This document shows positions 60,625 to 64,000 of a DNA stretch of 64,000 nucleotides, piece after piece. The translations under genes were made by a program, and so were the position numbers. The stretch lies in the NCBI RefSeq assembly GCF_036880965.1, contig NZ_JBAJMV010000003.1, positions 124,001 through 188,000 of the forward strand, in the 5' to 3' direction. How positions within the stretch are numbered: the stretch's first letter is position 1; each line of letters opens with the position of its first letter. The DNA is from JAUASW01 sp036880965. GTDB taxonomy: Bacteria; Pseudomonadota; Gammaproteobacteria; Burkholderiales; Burkholderiaceae_C. Below the pieces are notes generated by a model. That model made no database searches and was not told the DNA's origin. It worked only from the letters and a program-made list of their open reading frames with translations.

Positions 60625-61376
60625 AACCAAGGCCGCGCCTGCTGCTGCTGGAAGATGACCCGACCATCCAGCACCTGGTTCGGATGGCGCTCGAAGAGCT
60701 AGATCTTGACCTGCTGATCTCCAGCACCCTGGCCGAAGCCCGGGCAACGCTGGCCGCCGCGCCGGTGCAGATGCTCATCTCCGATCTGATGCTCCCCGAC
60801 GGCTCCGGGCTGGACCTGATCGAGGAGCTGTCTGGGCGTTCCGACCTGCTCCAGGGCGCCCCCATCGCCGTGTTCAGTGCCGGCCTGGTCGGCGATGTCC
60901 AGGACCACCTCGCCCAGCTTGGCGTCTGGCGCCAGCTCGCCAAGCCGTGCAGCATCCTGGAGCTGGAAACCTGCGTGCAGGAAGGGCTGGGCCTGACGCA
61001 AGCGACGCCTTCTGCAGGTGCAAACGCAGCTGCCGCTGACGACGCAGTAGCAGCGACCAGCGCATTGCCGGCGAACCAGGCTCAGGCCGTAGCCCAGCAT
61101 TTCGGTGGTGACGAACCGCTCTACCGTACCTTCAGGGCAGCCTGCCTGTCCCAGTTCGAGCTGGATCGCGAGCAGGGCGATCAGGCATGCGAGCAGCGCG
61201 ACACGCTGGCTCTGCGCCGCCTGGCACACAGCTTGAAAAGCGTGCTGCTGACGCTCGGTCACGCCGCCGAGTCGCAATTGGCGCGCCAGCTGGAGGACAG
61301 CGCCGAGCAGGCCGACTGGCCCCAATCCCTCGCTCAGTGGCAAGCCTTGCGCCAGCGGCTTCCGGGAAATCCCTGA
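60621..61376 (+). CDS. Receiver-HPt phosphorelay protein
   Basis: The 251-residue protein has an N-terminal receiver (acidic pair in LLLEDDPT, phospho-acceptor in LISDLMLPDGSG, Lys in LAKPCS), a linker rich in Ala, and a C-terminal HPt domain with the phospho-accepting His in LRRLAHSLKSVLLTLG. A protein with both modules can take phosphate on Asp and pass it on, or act as a sink. It begins in the stop codon of the HTH-receiver gene. With CheW and chemoreceptor genes downstream, it is likely part of a chemosensory pathway, although no CheA is in the window. Confidence 0.85.
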   Translation: MKPRPRLLLLEDDPTIQHLVRMALEELDLDLLISSTLAEARATLAAAPVQMLISDLMLPDGSGLDLIEELSGRSDLLQGAPIAVFSAGLVGDVQDHLAQLGVWRQLAKPCSILELETCVQEGLGLTQATPSAGANAAAADDAVAATSALPANQAQAVAQHFGGDEPLYRTFRAACLSQFELDREQGDQACEQRDTLALRRLAHSLKSVLLTLGHAAESQLARQLEDSAEQADWPQSLAQWQALRQRLPGNP

Positions 61377-61395
61377 TCGAAATCAAACTATAGCT

Positions 61396-61458
61396 GGCAA
61401 TTTTGGCAAATGTGATAAATTGCCGAACAAAATGATCGAAGAATCATTTTGATCATTT
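61396..61458. promoter_or_regulatory. Two inverted repeats with identical 8-13-8 geometry before cheW
   Basis: GGCAATTT (61396-61403) and AAATTGCC (61417-61424) are an 8-bp inverted repeat with a 13-base spacer. AAATGATC (61430-61437) and GATCATTT (61451-61458) form a second one with the same spacer. Both are in the AT-rich gap between the receiver-HPt and cheW genes, 37 bases or more before the cheW start. TATCACATTT (reverse strand, 61417-61408) also occurs at 59915-59924 in the divergent promoter region. Confidence 0.6.
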
Positions 61459-61494
61459 AACATGAGGGCACCAACAGATTGAAAGGTGTCCGAC

Positions 61495-62040
61495 ATGAAT
61501 ACAGCCCTGATTCCCGCCGTCCAGGAGCGCTCTACCGCGCTGACGTCGATGGCCGATGCGGCCGTTACCGCCGGGCCGCTGGAAGTGCTGACCTGCCAAC
61601 TCGGCGGGGTGTCCTATGGCATCGAGCTGCGCTGCGTGCAGGAGATTCGCTCCTACGAGGCGCCGACCCGCATCGCCAACGCACCCGACTTCATCAAGGG
61701 CTTCGTCAATCTGCGCGGCGTGATCGTGCCGGTGATCGACCTGCGCCTGAGCTTCGGCCTGCCGGTGCCAGCCTATGACGCCTTCACCATCACCGTGGTG
61801 CTCAATCTGGCCGACCGCATCGTCGGCGTGGTGGTGGATTCGGTCAGCGATGTGATCGCCCTGCTGCCTTCGCAGATCAAGCCCGCCCCGGACTTCAACG
61901 ACACCGTCGACGCCCGCTACATCGCCGGCATCGGCACGCCCGACGAAAGCAGCTCCGACGCTCGCATGCTGGTCCTCTTGGACATCGAGAAGCTGATGTC
62001 CAGCGCGGCCATGGGCTTGGTACAGCCGGTCCTGCAGTGA
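61495..62040 (+). CDS. cheW: CheW-type chemotaxis coupling protein
   Basis: The 181-residue protein is a single CheW beta-barrel domain: VLTCQLGGVSYGIELRCVQEI, the conserved FIKGFVNLRGVIVPVIDLRLSFGL region (in parts), and VGVVVDSVSDVIALLPSQIK. CheW bridges chemoreceptors and the CheA kinase at the cytoplasmic membrane. Standard CheW is somewhat shorter; a 25-residue N-terminal extension is present here. AAAGG lies about seven bases before the ATG. The chemoreceptor gene follows 50 bases later, so the two are probably co-transcribed. The sequence between it and the previous gene has two inverted repeats that may control it. Confidence 0.92.
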   Translation: MNTALIPAVQERSTALTSMADAAVTAGPLEVLTCQLGGVSYGIELRCVQEIRSYEAPTRIANAPDFIKGFVNLRGVIVPVIDLRLSFGLPVPAYDAFTITVVLNLADRIVGVVVDSVSDVIALLPSQIKPAPDFNDTVDARYIAGIGTPDESSSDARMLVLLDIEKLMSSAAMGLVQPVLQ

Positions 62041-62090
62041 GTGCGCAAGAGCCTCACCGCCCTCAAAACCAACCTGCACGAATACACATC

Positions 62091-63848
62091 ATGAACAAGC
62101 GCACCATGAAGGTCTCCACTCGCCTGGCCCTCGGATTTGGTACCGCTGTCGCCCTGGGCCTCGGCATTGCCCTGATGGGCGCCCTGGAGTTGCGTTCTAT
62201 CGCCGCCGAAGTGAATGAACTGGCGAACGATCGCATGGTCAAGGTCGACAAGTTCACGGACGTCAAGGACAACATGAATACAGCGGCACGCACGGCGCGA
62301 AACCTCGCCTTGCTAAAAGACCCCGCCGAACGGGCGGCCGAACTGAAGATCCTTGCCGATGCGCGGCAGGCCAACCATGCGCTGACGCAGGAACTCGACA
62401 AGATGCTGACCATCCCCAAGTCGCGCGACTTGTTGAAGGTGATTGCCGACACCCGAACGCTCTACAACCGCGCGCTCGACAAGGTGGTCGCCCTGGGAGA
62501 GCAGGGCAAGACCGAGGAAGCCGGCGAGCTGCTGATCACCGAGGTGCGGGCTCACCAGAACGCCCTGTTCAAGGCCATCGACGACTCGACAATGATGCAG
62601 GCTGAGCTTTCACGTGAATTGGCCAAGAAGGCCAGCGACGAAGCGACATCTGCGGCCATGCTGATGCTGGCCCTGGCCGGTCTGATGGGCCTGGTCGGCG
62701 GCCTGGTTGGTTGGGGCCTGACCCGCAACCTCAACCGCGCGCTGGGTGCCGAGCCCGGCGAACTGAGCGCGGCCGTGCAGCGCGTGGCCGACGGGGACCT
62801 GGCCACGCCGGTGCCGGTACGCAACGGCGATGAGCAGAGCACGATGGCTACCGTGGCACGCATGCAGCGCGCTCTGGCCGGCATCGTCACCACGGTGCGC
62901 GGCAACTCCGACAGCGTGGCCACGGCCAGCGCCCAGATTGCCCAGGGCAATCAGGACCTGTCGAGCCGCACCGAAGAGCAGGCCAGCGCCCTGCAACAGA
63001 CGGCCGCCTCGATGGAGCAACTGGGCTCCACCGTCAAGCAGAACTCAGACAACGCCCAGCAAGCCAACCAGCTGGCCCGCAACGCCAGCGATGTGGCCCA
63101 GCGCGGTGGTGCCGTGGTGAGCGAAGTGGTCGACACGATGAAGGGCATCAACGACGCCTCCAAGCGCATCGCCGACATCATCAGCGTGATCGACGGCATC
63201 GCCTTCCAGACCAATATCCTGGCCTTGAACGCGGCCGTGGAAGCAGCTCGCGCCGGCGAACAGGGCCGCGGCTTCGCGGTCGTGGCCGGCGAGGTGCGCA
63301 ACCTGGCCCAACGCAGTGCCGACGCGGCCAAGGAAATCAAGACCCTGATCAACACCAGCGTAGAGCGCGTGGAGCAGGGAACGAGCCTGGTCGACCAGGC
63401 CGGCGCCACCATGAGCGAAGTGGTCCAGGCGATCCAGCGCGTGACCGACATCATGGGCGAAATCAGTGCCGCCAGTGCCGAGCAGACCTCGGGCGTGACG
63501 CAGATCGGCGATGCCGTGAGCCAGATGGATCAGGCCACGCAGCAGAACGCCGCCCTGGTCGAGGAAAGCGCTGCAGCGGCGGAGAGCCTGCGTGTCCAGG
63601 CCCAGGAGCTGGTGAGTGCGGTGGCGGTATTCCGCGTCGGCGGCAGCGCAGCCGTGCCGGCGACGGCGGCCACGGCAGTCAGGGCAGCTCCGACAACTTG
63701 GCAAGGCGAGGAGCGCCGCAGCAGCCAGCGTGCCACCAATGTGAGCCGCCTGCCCACACCGGCCAAGCGCCAATCGTTCACCCAAGCCGCGCCAGTCGAG
63801 CCCACGCTCAAGACCGGCACCAACGGAGACAGCTGGACCACGTTCTAA
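62091..63848 (+). CDS. Methyl-accepting chemotaxis protein with WxxF tail
   Basis: The 585-residue receptor has TM1 (about 12-32), a four-helix-bundle periplasmic domain (about 35-190, with LANDRMVKVDKFTDVKDNMN in part), TM2 (about 192-215), HAMP and the signalling hairpin with IDGIAFQTNILALNAAVEAA. The C-terminus is a long linker ending in DSWTTF, which matches the WxxF-type pentapeptide that docks CheR. This receptor can therefore recruit the methylation system, unlike the one at 19.8 kb. ATG 62091 is chosen because the alternative GTG at 62037 overlaps cheW and adds 18 polar residues. It is followed 38 bases later by another membrane protein gene. Confidence 0.92.
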   Translation: MNKRTMKVSTRLALGFGTAVALGLGIALMGALELRSIAAEVNELANDRMVKVDKFTDVKDNMNTAARTARNLALLKDPAERAAELKILADARQANHALTQELDKMLTIPKSRDLLKVIADTRTLYNRALDKVVALGEQGKTEEAGELLITEVRAHQNALFKAIDDSTMMQAELSRELAKKASDEATSAAMLMLALAGLMGLVGGLVGWGLTRNLNRALGAEPGELSAAVQRVADGDLATPVPVRNGDEQSTMATVARMQRALAGIVTTVRGNSDSVATASAQIAQGNQDLSSRTEEQASALQQTAASMEQLGSTVKQNSDNAQQANQLARNASDVAQRGGAVVSEVVDTMKGINDASKRIADIISVIDGIAFQTNILALNAAVEAARAGEQGRGFAVVAGEVRNLAQRSADAAKEIKTLINTSVERVEQGTSLVDQAGATMSEVVQAIQRVTDIMGEISAASAEQTSGVTQIGDAVSQMDQATQQNAALVEESAAAAESLRVQAQELVSAVAVFRVGGSAAVPATAATAVRAAPTTWQGEERRSSQRATNVSRLPTPAKRQSFTQAAPVEPTLKTGTNGDSWTTF

Positions 63849-63886
63849 GCCGCATTTCGCACTTCACCGGCTTGGAGCCTTGCATC

Positions 63887-64000
63887 ATGAAACTCAACTT
63901 CCGCAGCCTGACCTGGCGCCTTTATGCCGTCGCCGCCTTGCTCGGCCTGACCCTGGTGGGCGTGGCCATCTACGCCCGCATATCCATGGGCGAGGTGGAG
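63887..64000 (+). CDS. Membrane protein, 3'-partial (possible third chemoreceptor)
   Basis: Only the first 38 codons are in the window: MKLNFRSLTWRLYAVAALLG and a following hydrophobic stretch, then a basic-to-acidic transition (ARISMGEVE). The pattern is a short cytoplasmic N-terminus and one transmembrane helix, as in chemoreceptors or sensor proteins. It lies 38 bases after the chemoreceptor gene on the same strand, so it may be part of the same cluster. Nothing else can be concluded. Confidence 0.6.
   Translation, partial: MKLNFRSLTWRLYAVAALLGLTLVGVAIYARISMGEVE

Overview
The window is G+C-rich DNA with dense, mostly intact bacterial genes. Protein content suggests a beta-proteobacterium of the order Burkholderiales, perhaps the Roseateles/Pelomonas/Rubrivivax group. 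Pointers are a fused indolepyruvate oxidoreductase under an Lrp regulator, an AcoR-type activator beside an aldehyde dehydrogenase, a cytochrome b561/YceI cluster, a DctPQM TRAP system and many c-di-GMP proteins. This placement is inferred from gene families only. I saw no rRNA, tRNA, insertion sequence, prophage or CRISPR array; the region reads as chromosomal core and lineage-specific sequence.

Layout. 1-2.7 kb: end of an M23 peptidase gene facing a porin and a small phosphate-binding-like protein. 2.8-8.2 kb: a tight reverse-strand series of patatin-like lipase, B12-type radical SAM enzyme and 7TM-GGDEF-EAL protein. 8.3-12 kb: GH18 chitinase, an orphan secretin-like protein, a diguanylate cyclase and an Lrp regulator divergent from the indolepyruvate oxidoreductase (12.3-15.8 kb). 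15.9-19.7 kb: a PadR-HAAS-phosphoesterase operon with a perfect 13-bp inverted repeat at the padR start, divergent from a DUF2167 protein and a site-2-protease-like peptidase. 19.8-25.1 kb: a chemoreceptor and a TRAP transporter. 25.3-28.2 kb: alkane monooxygenase convergent with a hybrid histidine kinase whose 5' end carries a C11/G11 tract.

28.6-33.3 kb: cytochrome b561 with two YceI proteins, then a LytS/LytR-type pair with a small membrane protein between them. 33.3-37.1 kb: aldehyde dehydrogenase with a sigma-54 promoter, divergent from its probable AcoR-type activator. 37.1-42.8 kb: lysoplasmalogenase-like protein, an exported protein, and a TonB receptor/YfiR/GGDEF-EAL operon. 42.9-55.4 kb: Rep helicase (preceded by a 9-bp tandem repeat), O-antigen-ligase-like protein, a solute-binding protein, PhoD phosphatase, a pseudokinase, an AEC carrier, a TPR protein and an S9 peptidase.

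55.4-64 kb is a signalling region. A reverse operon encodes a lone receiver, an HD-GYP protein, a solute-binding protein and a PAS histidine kinase. Back to back with it lies a forward cluster of HTH-receiver, receiver-HPt, CheW, chemoreceptor and the start of another membrane protein. The shared promoter region holds a sigma-28-like promoter, and the cheW promoter region holds two inverted repeats of identical geometry. Overall the window is rich in second-messenger signalling: three GGDEF proteins (two with EAL) and one HD-GYP protein, each embedded in a different sensory context.
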